Assembly: GCF_900129745.1 (NCBI RefSeq)
Contig: NZ_FQWS01000002.1
Coordinates: forward strand, 496,001-560,000
DNA length: 64,000 bases
Reading direction: 5' to 3'
Source: Winogradskyella jejuensis
GTDB taxonomy: Bacteria > Bacteroidota > Bacteroidia > Flavobacteriales > Flavobacteriaceae
The notes under the pieces were generated by a model. That model was not told where the DNA came from and searched no databases. It was given only the letters and a program-made list of their open reading frames with translations. Below are positions 30,378 through 38,259 of this stretch, piece by piece. Positions within the stretch are counted from its first letter, which is position 1. Every line of letters begins with the position of its first letter. Made by a program: the position numbers and the translations under genes.

Positions 30378-31016
30378 TTAGTTAACGTGTTTTTCTAAGA
30401 ATTCAGCAACACCTTCGTGAGTGGCTTGCATTCCTGTTTTTCCTTTATTCCAGTTTGCTGGGCAAACTTCACCGTTTTCTTCTACGAACTGTAAAGCGTC
30501 TACCATACGTAAGGCTTCGTCAACGTTTCTTCCTAGTGGTAAATCGTTAACAATTTGGTGGCGTACAATACCTTCCTTATCTATTAAAAATAAGCCTCTG
30601 TAAGCAATAAGCTCACCTTCGGCTTGTAACATATCATTTTCATCATAGAAGTAATCACCTGCTAAAACATCGTAATTCTTAGAGATAGTTTTGTTAGTGT
30701 CCGCAACTAGTGGGTAAGTGATACCTTTAATTCCACCATGATTCTTTTCCATTTGTAACCAACCGAAGTGCGATTGCTCAGTATCTGTAGATACAGCAAT
30801 AACTTCCGTGTTTCTAGATTTAAATTCGTCTAATTTTTCTTGAAACGCATGTAATTCTGTTGGGCAAACAAATGTAAAATCCTTTGGGTAAAAGAATAAA
30901 ACAACGTGCTTGTTACCAATGAATTGGTTTAATGAAAAATCAGTTACAAATTCACGGCCATTAACTACCGCTTGTGCATTAAATTGAGGTGCTTTTTTTC
31001 CTACTAATACAGCCAT
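30378..31016 (-). CDS. Typical 2-Cys peroxiredoxin (AhpC/Prx1 family)
   Basis: The start at 31016 (212 residues) is supported by a perfect promoter at 31056-31085 that covers the alternative ATG at 31058. The peroxidatic Cys51 is in FTFVCPTE and the resolving Cys in GEVCPANW near 173-174. The enzyme reduces hydrogen peroxide and organic peroxides with electrons from thioredoxin or AhpF. No ahpF is adjacent. It converges on katG and the ankyrin gene, forming an oxidative-stress cluster. Confidence 0.95.
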   Translation of the reverse strand: MAVLVGKKAPQFNAQAVVNGREFVTDFSLNQFIGNKHVVLFFYPKDFTFVCPTELHAFQEKLDEFKSRNTEVIAVSTDTEQSHFGWLQMEKNHGGIKGITYPLVADTNKTISKNYDVLAGDYFYDENDMLQAEGELIAYRGLFLIDKEGIVRHQIVNDLPLGRNVDEALRMVDALQFVEENGEVCPANWNKGKTGMQATHEGVAEFLEKHVN

Positions 31017-31055
31017 TAAATAAATATTTTTGATTTGAAAATTAAAATTTGGCTG

Positions 31056-31085
31056 CAAATATAGCTATACCAACACGTATGGCAA
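31056..31085 (-). promoter_or_regulatory. Promoter of the peroxiredoxin gene
   Basis: On the minus strand TTG (31083-31085), a 19-bp spacer and TATATTTG (31056-31063) match the consensus perfectly. The transcript starts near 31050, about 34 nt before the ATG. Confidence 0.78.
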
Positions 31086-31119
31086 TGACTAAAATCAATT
31101 AAAAATTGAAAAGATTTTC

Positions 31120-32610
31120 TTATAAATTTTTACCTGAAAGTTGCTTTATTTTAATTCTAAAAGCAGCAAAAAGTAAGGTCATAAAAGGACTAAGCCAATT
31201 GAAGATAGCATAAACAAAATATTCTCCAACGCCAACTCCAAGAACTCCACTGTGATAAGCGCCACAGGTATTCCAAGGCACTAAAACAGAGGTAACAGTA
31301 CCTGAATCTTCAAGGGTACGACTTAAGTTTTCAGGAGCTAAGCCTTTATCTTCATAGGCTTGTTTAAACATTTTTCCCGGTACAACTAATGCCAAGTATT
31401 GGTCAGATGCTGTAACATTAAGTGCCAAGCAACTTGCAACTGTACTCGCGAATAAACCAAAAACACTAGACGCTAAGTTTAACAAGGCTTGGCTAATTCT
31501 TGCTAAGGCGCCTATACCGTCCATAACACCACCAAAAACCATAGCGCAGATGATTAACCAAATGGTGCCTAACATGCCGCTCATACCACCAGACGTAAAT
31601 AGGTCATTTAAATCTGTATTTGTTGTTTCTACTGCAACATCTACAGTTAATGCTTTCATGATACCTTTGTAACCAGATTCAAATGTTAGAGTATCTGCAT
31701 TAGTGATGCTCATTACAATTTCTGGTTGCGCTATAAGAGCAGCTACACCACCAAGTAGAGTACCAACCAATAAAGCTAATAGCGGTGGTGTTTTCTTCAA
31801 AATAAGAAGTATAACTACAATCGGAACTATAAATAACCAACCACTTATATTAAAAGATTCGTTTATAGCTGAGACAATAGAAGATGTATCTGCTTCACCT
31901 GTAGTATCTATAGTAAGTCCAAGTATAATAAATACAATTAACGTGACGACAATTGTAGGGACTGTCGTATATGCCATGTATTTAATATGACTAAAAAGTT
32001 CACCTCCAGCCATTGCTGGAGCAAGGTTTGTAGTATCACTTAAAGGCGACATTTTATCGCCAAAATAAGCACCTGAAAGTACAGCACCTGCTGTCATTCC
32101 TAATGATATACCTAAAGCTTCACCGATACCAATTAAAGCAATACCAACCGTAGCAGCAGTTGTCCATGAACTTCCTGTAGCAATCGATATAATAGCGCAT
32201 ATAATAACACAAGCAGCAAGAAATATGGTAGGATTAAGAATTTGTAATCCGTAATATATCATTGAAGGGATAATACCGCTAATAAGCCAGGTTCCGGCAA
32301 GTGCACCGACCATTAATAAAATGAGTAATGCACCTGATGTAGATTTCACATTTTCTGCTACTTCAGCCATCATTTGTTTGTAAGATACCTTATTGAAATA
32401 GCCTACAATAGCAGCTACAGCACCTCCAAGAAGTAAAATAAACTGATTAGAGCCACTCAACGCATCATCACCAAAAACAAAAACATTATAGGCCAACATG
32501 CCTACTAAAACAAACACAGGAAGTAGTGCTTCCCAAATGTTTAGTTCTTTGTTTTTAACTATATTTTGGTCGTTAGCTTTTATATTGCTGATGTTGTTAT
32601 CCTCTTGCAT
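31120..32610 (-). CDS. nhaC: Na+/H+ antiporter, NhaC family
   Basis: The 496-residue protein has about 11-12 hydrophobic segments. NhaC-type features include ATGSSWTTAATVGIALIGIGEALG, GAYFGDKMSPLSDTTNLAPA (conserved acidic Asp/Glu of the ion path) and, near the end, VLVPWNTCGAYHSGVLGVG. It exchanges sodium for protons across the inner membrane and helps pH and salt balance, suiting a marine life. A short polar N-terminus precedes the first membrane segment. It diverges from the YdjM-like gene; 84 bp separate their likely starts. Confidence 0.93.
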   Translation of the reverse strand: MQEDNNISNIKANDQNIVKNKELNIWEALLPVFVLVGMLAYNVFVFGDDALSGSNQFILLLGGAVAAIVGYFNKVSYKQMMAEVAENVKSTSGALLILLMVGALAGTWLISGIIPSMIYYGLQILNPTIFLAACVIICAIISIATGSSWTTAATVGIALIGIGEALGISLGMTAGAVLSGAYFGDKMSPLSDTTNLAPAMAGGELFSHIKYMAYTTVPTIVVTLIVFIILGLTIDTTGEADTSSIVSAINESFNISGWLFIVPIVVILLILKKTPPLLALLVGTLLGGVAALIAQPEIVMSITNADTLTFESGYKGIMKALTVDVAVETTNTDLNDLFTSGGMSGMLGTIWLIICAMVFGGVMDGIGALARISQALLNLASSVFGLFASTVASCLALNVTASDQYLALVVPGKMFKQAYEDKGLAPENLSRTLEDSGTVTSVLVPWNTCGAYHSGVLGVGVGEYFVYAIFNWLSPFMTLLFAAFRIKIKQLSGKNL

Positions 32611-32694
32611 TTGCTGTTAGTTTAGTTGCGTAATGTTACGATTTTGAGCAACGATATGCAAATCGATTTAGTTGCTTACTTTTACTGTCATTAT

Positions 32695-33729
32695 ATGGAT
32701 TCATTAACTCAAATCGTATTAGGCGCCGCATGCGGTGAAGCTGTTTTAGGCAAAAAAATAGGAAATAAAGCACTATTGTTTGGTGCCATTGGAGGTACTA
32801 TACCAGATTTAGACGTGTTTGTTGGTGCATTATTGCATAGCAATGAAATACAAGCAATGGCTTTTCATCGTGGGTTTATGCACTCAATTTTATTTTCTAT
32901 TCTGGGTGCATTTGCGTTTGGTTGGTTGATCCATAAGTTGTACGATAAAGGAAAGCGTCTAAATACTACAAGTCAGAAAGATTGGATACTTTTATTCTTT
33001 TGGTCTCTATTTACACATCCTATTCTAGATTGTTTTACGCCATATGGAACTCAGCTATTTTCACCTTTTTCAGATTATAGAGTAGCATTCAATACTATCT
33101 CTGTAGCTGACCCTTTATATACCATACCTTTTCTGATTAGTTTGATTGTGCTCATGTTTTTTAAACGAACAAAAACCAAAAGAAAATTATGGTTGTGCAT
33201 TGGTGTAATTGTGAGTTCTGCTTACATGACATTAACGGTTTTTAATAAATACTATGTCAATTCAGTTTACAGAACATCATTAGAAAGCAATTCTATTGAT
33301 TTTAGGCGTTTTCAGACGCAGCCCACAATTTTCAATAATATTCTTTGGTATGGCGTTGCTGAGAATGATACGGAATATTATGTGGGATTCTACTCGTTAT
33401 TAGACAACAAAAAAGTGATTACGGACTGGGCAAAAATTGAAAAGCAACACCATTTAATTCCTATGTCAGATGAAGATTTATCAACATTGGCATGGTTTAG
33501 TGATGGATATTACGGCATCAGACCTTCAGAAAACAGCGATGAATTTATCTATAGTGATTTACGCTATCCTTTACTTAATCCTGATGATGCAAAAACGTCA
33601 TTATTTACCTTTAGAGTATTCAATAACAATGGGCGTTGGGATTTAAAAAATAATCGACCAGAAATTAATGAAGATGCTTCGTTTTCATCTGTTTTTGGGC
33701 CTATGATAGAACGCTTAAAAGGAAAATAA
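32695..33729 (+). CDS. Membrane-bound metal-dependent hydrolase, YdjM family
   Basis: The likely start is the ATG at 32695 (344 residues), giving the family's typical opening MDSLTQIVLGAACGEAVLG followed by GTIPDLDVF. Histidine/Asp motifs AFHRGFMHS and THPILDCFTPYGTQ mark the active site of the LexA-binding, inner-membrane-associated hydrolases. Three to four membrane segments lie in the first half (about 90-190); the C-terminal third is soluble. The substrate is unknown. It diverges from nhaC and converges on the PLP enzyme, with an 8-bp gap. Confidence 0.88.
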   Translation: MDSLTQIVLGAACGEAVLGKKIGNKALLFGAIGGTIPDLDVFVGALLHSNEIQAMAFHRGFMHSILFSILGAFAFGWLIHKLYDKGKRLNTTSQKDWILLFFWSLFTHPILDCFTPYGTQLFSPFSDYRVAFNTISVADPLYTIPFLISLIVLMFFKRTKTKRKLWLCIGVIVSSAYMTLTVFNKYYVNSVYRTSLESNSIDFRRFQTQPTIFNNILWYGVAENDTEYYVGFYSLLDNKKVITDWAKIEKQHHLIPMSDEDLSTLAWFSDGYYGIRPSENSDEFIYSDLRYPLLNPDDAKTSLFTFRVFNNNGRWDLKNNRPEINEDASFSSVFGPMIERLKGK

Positions 33730-33737
33730 CCTTCTAG

Positions 33738-34952
33738 TTAGGCCATTTCTATTTCCAAAATGCCGAGCTCAGTCATACATTGATGCATCATATCAAAAGT
33801 ACGTTCTATATCAGCGTCTAAGCCAATGGAGAAGCGTATTAATCCGTCACTAAGTCCCATTTCTGCTTGTTCATCTTCAGGTATCTCTGATGATGTAGAA
33901 CTTCCCGGAGCTGAGAATAGTGTTTTGTAGAAACCTAAACTTACGGCGAGGTAACCTAGATTTCGTTCTTGCATTAATTCCATAAGGGTATTGGCTTTGT
34001 CTAAAGAGCCTACATCTATAGTTAGCATACCTCCAAATCCATATTCAGGATTCATCATAGACTTAAATAACTGGTGTGAAGGATGGGATTCTAATCCTGG
34101 ATATACAGTTTTTAGTCCAGCGTTTTCAAACTTTTTTGCCAAGTATGTAGCATTTTTACTATGCTGCTGCATTCTTATGTGTAGTGTTCTTAAATTCTTC
34201 AATACAGAAGCAGAGCGCAAACTATCCATGGTAGAACCTAGAAGCATAGCAGCACCATCATTAACATTTCGTAATTGGTCTATAAACTCTTGAGTGCCAC
34301 AAACCACACCGCCAACAGTATCACTTGTGCCATTAATGAATTTAGTTAAACTATGTATCACTACATCTGCACCTAATTTTTTTGGTGAAATGGATAAAGG
34401 TGAAAACGTATTGTCAACTACCAATTGTAAGTTGTGTTTCTTCGCTAAGTTGGCTAAACCCTTAATGTCGGCAACTTCTAAAAGCGGATTACTAACAGAT
34501 TCGCAGTACAAAACTTTAGTTTTTGGTGTAATAGCGGCTTCAACGATGTCTAACTTTGTAATGTCAACAAAAGAAGTGCTAACGCCTAATCTTGGTGTAA
34601 AATTCTTCAGAAACGCATAGGTTCCGCCGTAAATAGTTCGACTACTAACCACATGATCACCACTTCCGCAAAGTTGTAAAAGAACAGGTGTAATGGCACC
34701 CATACCGGAAGCTGTTACCGTAGCTGTTTCTGTACCTTCCATAGCAGCTAAAGCCTCACCTAAATATAGATTTGAAGGCGAGGAGTGACGCGAATACAAA
34801 TAGCAACCTTCTGCATTACCTTCAAACGTATCAAACATTGTTTTTGCGGATAAAAACGTATAGGTAGAAGAATCTGAAATTGAAGGATTAACACCTCCAA
34901 ATTCTCCGAAGTATTGTAAATCTTGAATATTATTTGCGGGTTTAAAAGCCAT
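33738..34952 (-). CDS. PLP-dependent Cys/Met metabolism enzyme (methionine gamma-lyase-like)
   Basis: From the Met at 34952 the protein has 404 residues. It shows the Cys/Met-metabolism PLP fold: YSRHSSPSNLYLGEALAAMEG (substituting for the usual YSRxxNPT), SGMGAI (82-87), and PLP-Lys204 in IHSLTKFINGTSD. These enzymes cleave or condense sulfur amino acids (methionine gamma-lyase, cystathionine gamma-lyase or O-acetylhomoserine sulfhydrylase). The active-site Cys of true methionine gamma-lyase (YGCT) is replaced by Gly109-Gly110 (YGGTYAF), so the reaction is open. A divergent Lrp/AsnC regulator is likely to control it. Confidence 0.87.
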   Translation of the reverse strand: MAFKPANNIQDLQYFGEFGGVNPSISDSSTYTFLSAKTMFDTFEGNAEGCYLYSRHSSPSNLYLGEALAAMEGTETATVTASGMGAITPVLLQLCGSGDHVVSSRTIYGGTYAFLKNFTPRLGVSTSFVDITKLDIVEAAITPKTKVLYCESVSNPLLEVADIKGLANLAKKHNLQLVVDNTFSPLSISPKKLGADVVIHSLTKFINGTSDTVGGVVCGTQEFIDQLRNVNDGAAMLLGSTMDSLRSASVLKNLRTLHIRMQQHSKNATYLAKKFENAGLKTVYPGLESHPSHQLFKSMMNPEYGFGGMLTIDVGSLDKANTLMELMQERNLGYLAVSLGFYKTLFSAPGSSTSSEIPEDEQAEMGLSDGLIRFSIGLDADIERTFDMMHQCMTELGILEIEMA

Positions 34953-35013
34953 GATTATATTGTTTAAATTGATATTCAAAATTCAACTTATTCCGAATAA
35001 AAATCAATTGATA

Positions 35014-35066
35014 TTTTATTTTATAGAAAATAAAACTATATAAATAAGTTATATTAATTTATTTAT
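35014..35066. promoter_or_regulatory. Two AT-rich inverted repeats, candidate Lrp/AsnC operators
   Basis: TTTTATTTT and AAAATAAAA (35014-35022, 35027-35035) form a perfect 9-bp repeat with a 4-bp centre. ATAAATAA and TTATTTAT (35040-35047, 35059-35066) form an 8-bp repeat with an 11-bp centre. Both lie between the PLP-enzyme gene and the divergent Lrp/AsnC gene, where such regulators bind. AT-rich DNA makes chance repeats common. Confidence 0.4.
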
Positions 35067-35113
35067 CTAATTTTATGATATGTTTACATGATGCAACCAA
35101 ATATTTTTCACTT

Positions 35114-35572
35114 ATGCTTTTAGATGAAACCGATAAAACGCTATTAAAATTACTTCAGAAGGATTGTAAGCAGACCAATAAAGCATTGTCTAATGTTTTA
35201 GGGCTTTCTGTTACTGCGGTGTACGAACGTATAAAAAAGCTCGAAAACTCAGGCGTGATAAGTAATTACGTGGCTTTAGTTAATAAAGAGCAAGTGGATA
35301 AAAGTTTTGTGGCGTTCTGTCATATAAAGCTCGTGCAACATTCTCAGGATTATGTAGTGAAATTTGAGCGAGAAGTTGCTAAATTACATGAGGTTTTAGA
35401 ATGCTATCATATCAGTGGTGATTACGATTATATTTTAAAAGTCTTAGTAAAAGACATGCAAGAGTTTAGAGAGTTTATGGTAAAAAAGCTAACAAACATT
35501 GACCATATTGGGAGTACCCACAGTATGTTTATGATTAACGAAGTAAAGCACACCACAACAATTACAATATAG
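35114..35572 (+). CDS. Lrp/AsnC family transcription regulator
   Basis: From the ATG at 35114 (152 residues) the start is LLDETDKTLLKLLQKDCKQTNKALS, the family's winged helix-turn-helix with SVTAVYERIKKLENSGVI recognition helix. The C-terminal RAM domain follows (about 65-150), with SGDYDYILKVLVKDMQEF as ligand-binding segment. It binds amino acids and probably regulates the divergent PLP enzyme, plus itself. The CPBP gene follows after 5 bp, so the two are cotranscribed. Confidence 0.92.
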   Translation: MLLDETDKTLLKLLQKDCKQTNKALSNVLGLSVTAVYERIKKLENSGVISNYVALVNKEQVDKSFVAFCHIKLVQHSQDYVVKFEREVAKLHEVLECYHISGDYDYILKVLVKDMQEFREFMVKKLTNIDHIGSTHSMFMINEVKHTTTITI

Positions 35573-35577
35573 AAAAG

Positions 35578-36204
35578 ATGCATACCGCAAAATACAGACT
35601 TACAGAACTTTTTATTGTCTTTGTTTTGGTACCTGTAAGTTTTGCATTGTCCTATTCTCCTGTGATAAAGCTAATAATTGGTGCTCTTGGGTTTGCTTAT
35701 ATATTGTTTGTGTTATTGCGTATTGAGCGCATTAAATTTGAAGTTACCAAGGGTCTTAAGTGGAAACAATTCTGGAAACTTACGCTCATTAAATTAGTTG
35801 GTGTAGCTATTCTAACAGCTTTGTATATGTGGCTGGTTGACCCTAAAAATCTTTTTGTAGTGCTACTTAACAAACCATTATTGTGGGTTTTTATATTGTT
35901 TGTGTATTCGTTTTTCTCTGTTTATCCACAAGAATTGATTTACAGAACGTTCTTTTTTAAGCGCTACAAAAACCTCTTCAAGAGCAAAACACTATTTCTA
36001 ATTATCAATGCCGCTTTATTTTCTTTAGCACATATATTTTTTCAGAATACATTAGTCATGTTTTTAACATTTATTGGAGGGCTTTTGTTTGCACTAACTT
36101 TCAATAAAACCAAGTCAACTGTTCTAGTGTCTATAGAGCATGCTGTCTACGGTTGCTGGTTATTTACTGTCGGTATGGGAAATATGCTAGGTTTTCCATC
36201 TTAA
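35578..36204 (+). CDS. CPBP-family intramembrane protease-like protein
   Basis: The 208-residue protein has about six membrane segments. The CPBP (Abi/CAAX-prenyl-protease-like) motifs are present in order: motif 1 as PQELIYR (EExxxR with Gln in place of the first Glu), motif 2 as FSLAH and motif 3 as EHAVYG. The catalytic second Glu, Arg and His are present. Members process proteins within the membrane or confer immunity to bacteriocins. Sequence of motif 1 is noncanonical, so activity is uncertain. It lies 5 bp after the Lrp gene. Confidence 0.82.
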   Translation: MHTAKYRLTELFIVFVLVPVSFALSYSPVIKLIIGALGFAYILFVLLRIERIKFEVTKGLKWKQFWKLTLIKLVGVAILTALYMWLVDPKNLFVVLLNKPLLWVFILFVYSFFSVYPQELIYRTFFFKRYKNLFKSKTLFLIINAALFSLAHIFFQNTLVMFLTFIGGLLFALTFNKTKSTVLVSIEHAVYGCWLFTVGMGNMLGFPS

Positions 36205-36311
36205 TTATTTTCTTCGGGCAACCATTGTTAAATAGTTTACGTCTTTATAAGAAAGACACTATTTTTAATTTATCAATTTTAAACACTACTGAAGTAAATT
36301 CAGCAAAACAC

Positions 36312-37910
36312 ATGAAGAAATTTTTACTCTTATTTAGTCTAGCCCTTGTATTATCTTCTTGCGGAAGTATAGAAACGTATAATGAAGCAGTCACCAAAAT
36401 GCATCCTGTTGAAGACTTGCATGAAGACGTTGATGCCGTTTATAAGCAATTAAAACGTTTGCATCCACGCTTGTATCAGTTTACACCTAAAGAGACATTA
36501 GATTTTAAATTCGATAGCTTAAAAACGGCAATAAATGAGCCTATGACAAGTAGAGCTTTTCATAAAGAATTAGCAAAAGTTACCAAATTTGTTGGTCAAG
36601 GACACATGTCTGTTTCACCGCCATCCACGCGCTTTGACAGAAAAGAGCGTAAGGCTCGACTTAAACTAAAGTTCGATATAAATAATCTAGAAACTGAATA
36701 CTTAGATGACAAGCTATTCATAAGTCGTGCAAGAGGAAACGACTCTCTACTATTACACGCTGAAATTCTTGAAGTAGATGGCAAAAACCCGCAAGATTTA
36801 ATACAAAAATTCAAAAAAACCATAGCTTCGGATGGTTATAATACAACCTTTCACCAACGTGTTGCGGGTAAGCGTTTCTTTGGGTATTACAATCAAGATA
36901 TTGGACGTTATGATAGCATTACGTTGAAGTTGAAAAATGAAGATTCTACATTTATCAAAAAATACAAGCGCATCCCAAAAGCCAAAAAGAAAACGGAGAA
37001 AGATTCTGTAAAACTAGACTCTTTAAAGAAAATTAAGCCTAAGAAACTAACCAAAGTTGAAAAGAAGGCAAAAAAACTTAAAGCAAAGAAACAACGCAAA
37101 GACCGACAGAAATATGGTTACAACTACACCACCAAATTAAACAATAGAAACCTTTCTTTTGTTGGTAAAGACAGTACTGTCGCCTTACTAAAAATTAGAG
37201 GTTTTAGTAGCGGAAAATACAAAGACTTCTATGAGGAAACTTTTGCTACTTTAGATTCTTTAGGTACAAAAGATTTAGTCATTGATTTAAGAGATAATTT
37301 TGGTGGACGTCTAAACGAAATCATGACTTTGTATTCGTATTTAACGGATAAAAACTTCACCTTAATCAATAAAAGTGAAGTTAATAGCCGAATCCCAATA
37401 CTTAAAATGGCTATGAGCAATAGTAATTCAATTGCTACCAAAGCGGTATATGGACTATTATCTCCGGTTGTTATCGTTCATAATCTGTTACATACAAGTA
37501 AAAAAGATGGGCAGTTGTATTACAAATTTAAAGCAGGAAAAGAACGTGAGGCTAATCCGCTAAATTTTAAAGGCAATATTTACGTGCTGATTAACGGAAA
37601 TTCGTTTTCGGCATCTTCAATCTTGTCTACTCAGCTTCAAGGAAGTAACCGATCCACTTTTGTTGGCGAAGAAACTGGCGGCGCTTATAATGGTACCGTT
37701 GCAGGCTTCTACAAAATATATGAGTTACCTAATACTAAAGTCCGCGCTAGAATTGGTCTGATGCATATTGATAGTAAATACAAAACAGAGCCAGATGGTT
37801 ATGGCGTAAAGCCAGACATAGAGATTATTCCAACCTATCAAGACCGTCTGAATAACATTGACCCAGAATTAGAGTGGGTTTTAAAGGATATTGAGAGTAG
37901 GAAGCAGTAA
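36312..37910 (+). CDS. S41-family peptidase, lipoprotein
   Basis: I use the ATG at 36312 (532 residues), which gives a lipoprotein signal with Cys17 (LVLSSC-GSIE); the reading frame extends upstream into the CPBP gene without a signal. The S41 core begins near 285, with VIDLRDNFGG (323-332) and NGNSFSASSIL (428-438) holding the catalytic Ser; a Lys in the motif is not assigned. Residues about 216-268 form a highly Lys-rich inserted stretch. S41 enzymes cut C-terminal segments in the periplasm; no PDZ domain is evident. The gene is 107 bp after the CPBP gene. Confidence 0.88.
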   Translation: MKKFLLLFSLALVLSSCGSIETYNEAVTKMHPVEDLHEDVDAVYKQLKRLHPRLYQFTPKETLDFKFDSLKTAINEPMTSRAFHKELAKVTKFVGQGHMSVSPPSTRFDRKERKARLKLKFDINNLETEYLDDKLFISRARGNDSLLLHAEILEVDGKNPQDLIQKFKKTIASDGYNTTFHQRVAGKRFFGYYNQDIGRYDSITLKLKNEDSTFIKKYKRIPKAKKKTEKDSVKLDSLKKIKPKKLTKVEKKAKKLKAKKQRKDRQKYGYNYTTKLNNRNLSFVGKDSTVALLKIRGFSSGKYKDFYEETFATLDSLGTKDLVIDLRDNFGGRLNEIMTLYSYLTDKNFTLINKSEVNSRIPILKMAMSNSNSIATKAVYGLLSPVVIVHNLLHTSKKDGQLYYKFKAGKEREANPLNFKGNIYVLINGNSFSASSILSTQLQGSNRSTFVGEETGGAYNGTVAGFYKIYELPNTKVRARIGLMHIDSKYKTEPDGYGVKPDIEIIPTYQDRLNNIDPELEWVLKDIESRKQ

Positions 37911-37958
37911 GCAGTAAGTAGTAGGTATTCTGCGTACAGTGTTCTGCAGTTTCAATGA
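37905..37958. repeat. CAGT-rich intergenic repeat (copy 2)
   Basis: The stretch begins in the last codons of the S41 gene and contains GCAGTAAGCAGTAAGTAG and TACAGTGTTCTGCAGTTT. It resembles, on the reverse strand, the run at 26225-26262. Confidence 0.45.
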
Positions 37959-38185
37959 GAAAATTTAGTGACAATTCGTGAGATTCGTGTTAGGCTTTTC
38001 ACTGTATCTCTATATAAATTCTCTAAAGTTAAGTATCATAGTTTTCGCAAAGTCGCAAAAGCGTTAAGCCGTAAAGAAAATATTCGTGAAAATTAGTGAA
38101 ATTCGTGTCAAAATATTTCTGTGATTCACTCTGTAAACATCAATAAATATCCATTTCAAAATTCGTAAATCTTTATTCTAAGTTG
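37959..38185. repeat. Intergenic repeat patch upstream of lpd (ATTCGTG family)
   Basis: AATTCGTGAGATTCGTGT (37973-37990) and ATTAGTGAAATTCGTGTC (38092-38109) are diverged copies of one unit; between them lies CGCAAAGTCGCAAAAGCG (38046-38063), a short tandem. I see no gene in this stretch; the part from 38186 onward holds the lpd promoter. Confidence 0.5.
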
Positions 38186-38193
38186 TATTTTTG
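38186..38193 (+). promoter_or_regulatory. -7 promoter box of the dihydrolipoyl dehydrogenase gene
   Basis: TATTTTTG is a perfect TAnnTTTG, 66 bp upstream of the ATG. Transcription from it would carry the repeat at 38209-38234 in its leader. Confidence 0.55.
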
Positions 38194-38208
38194 TGCACAC
38201 TTAAGATG

Positions 38209-38234
38209 GCATGCTGAGCTTGTCGAAGCATCTC
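38209..38234. repeat. Dispersed palindromic repeat in the lpd leader
   Basis: The sequence GCATGCTGAGCTTGTCGAAG continues to CATCTC and has ATGCT and AGCAT arms. Relatives occur at 54015-54042 (ATGCTGAA and TTCAGCAT arms, 5-bp loop) and 56039-56066, and the CTTGTCGAA core at 3649-3657. Confidence 0.6.
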
Positions 38235-38259
38235 TTTTTTAAACACAAATACAAAATTT

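Noticed and set aside
34294..34620. Plus-strand reading frame inside the PLP-enzyme gene
   Set aside because: It is antisense to a well-supported enzyme and shows no motif.
36153..36311. N-terminal extension of the S41 peptidase
   Set aside because: It overlaps the end of the CPBP gene and runs through noncoding DNA; a lipoprotein signal begins at 36312.
37905..38185. CRISPR array
   Set aside because: The repeats differ in sequence and spacing and there are no regular spacers or cas genes.
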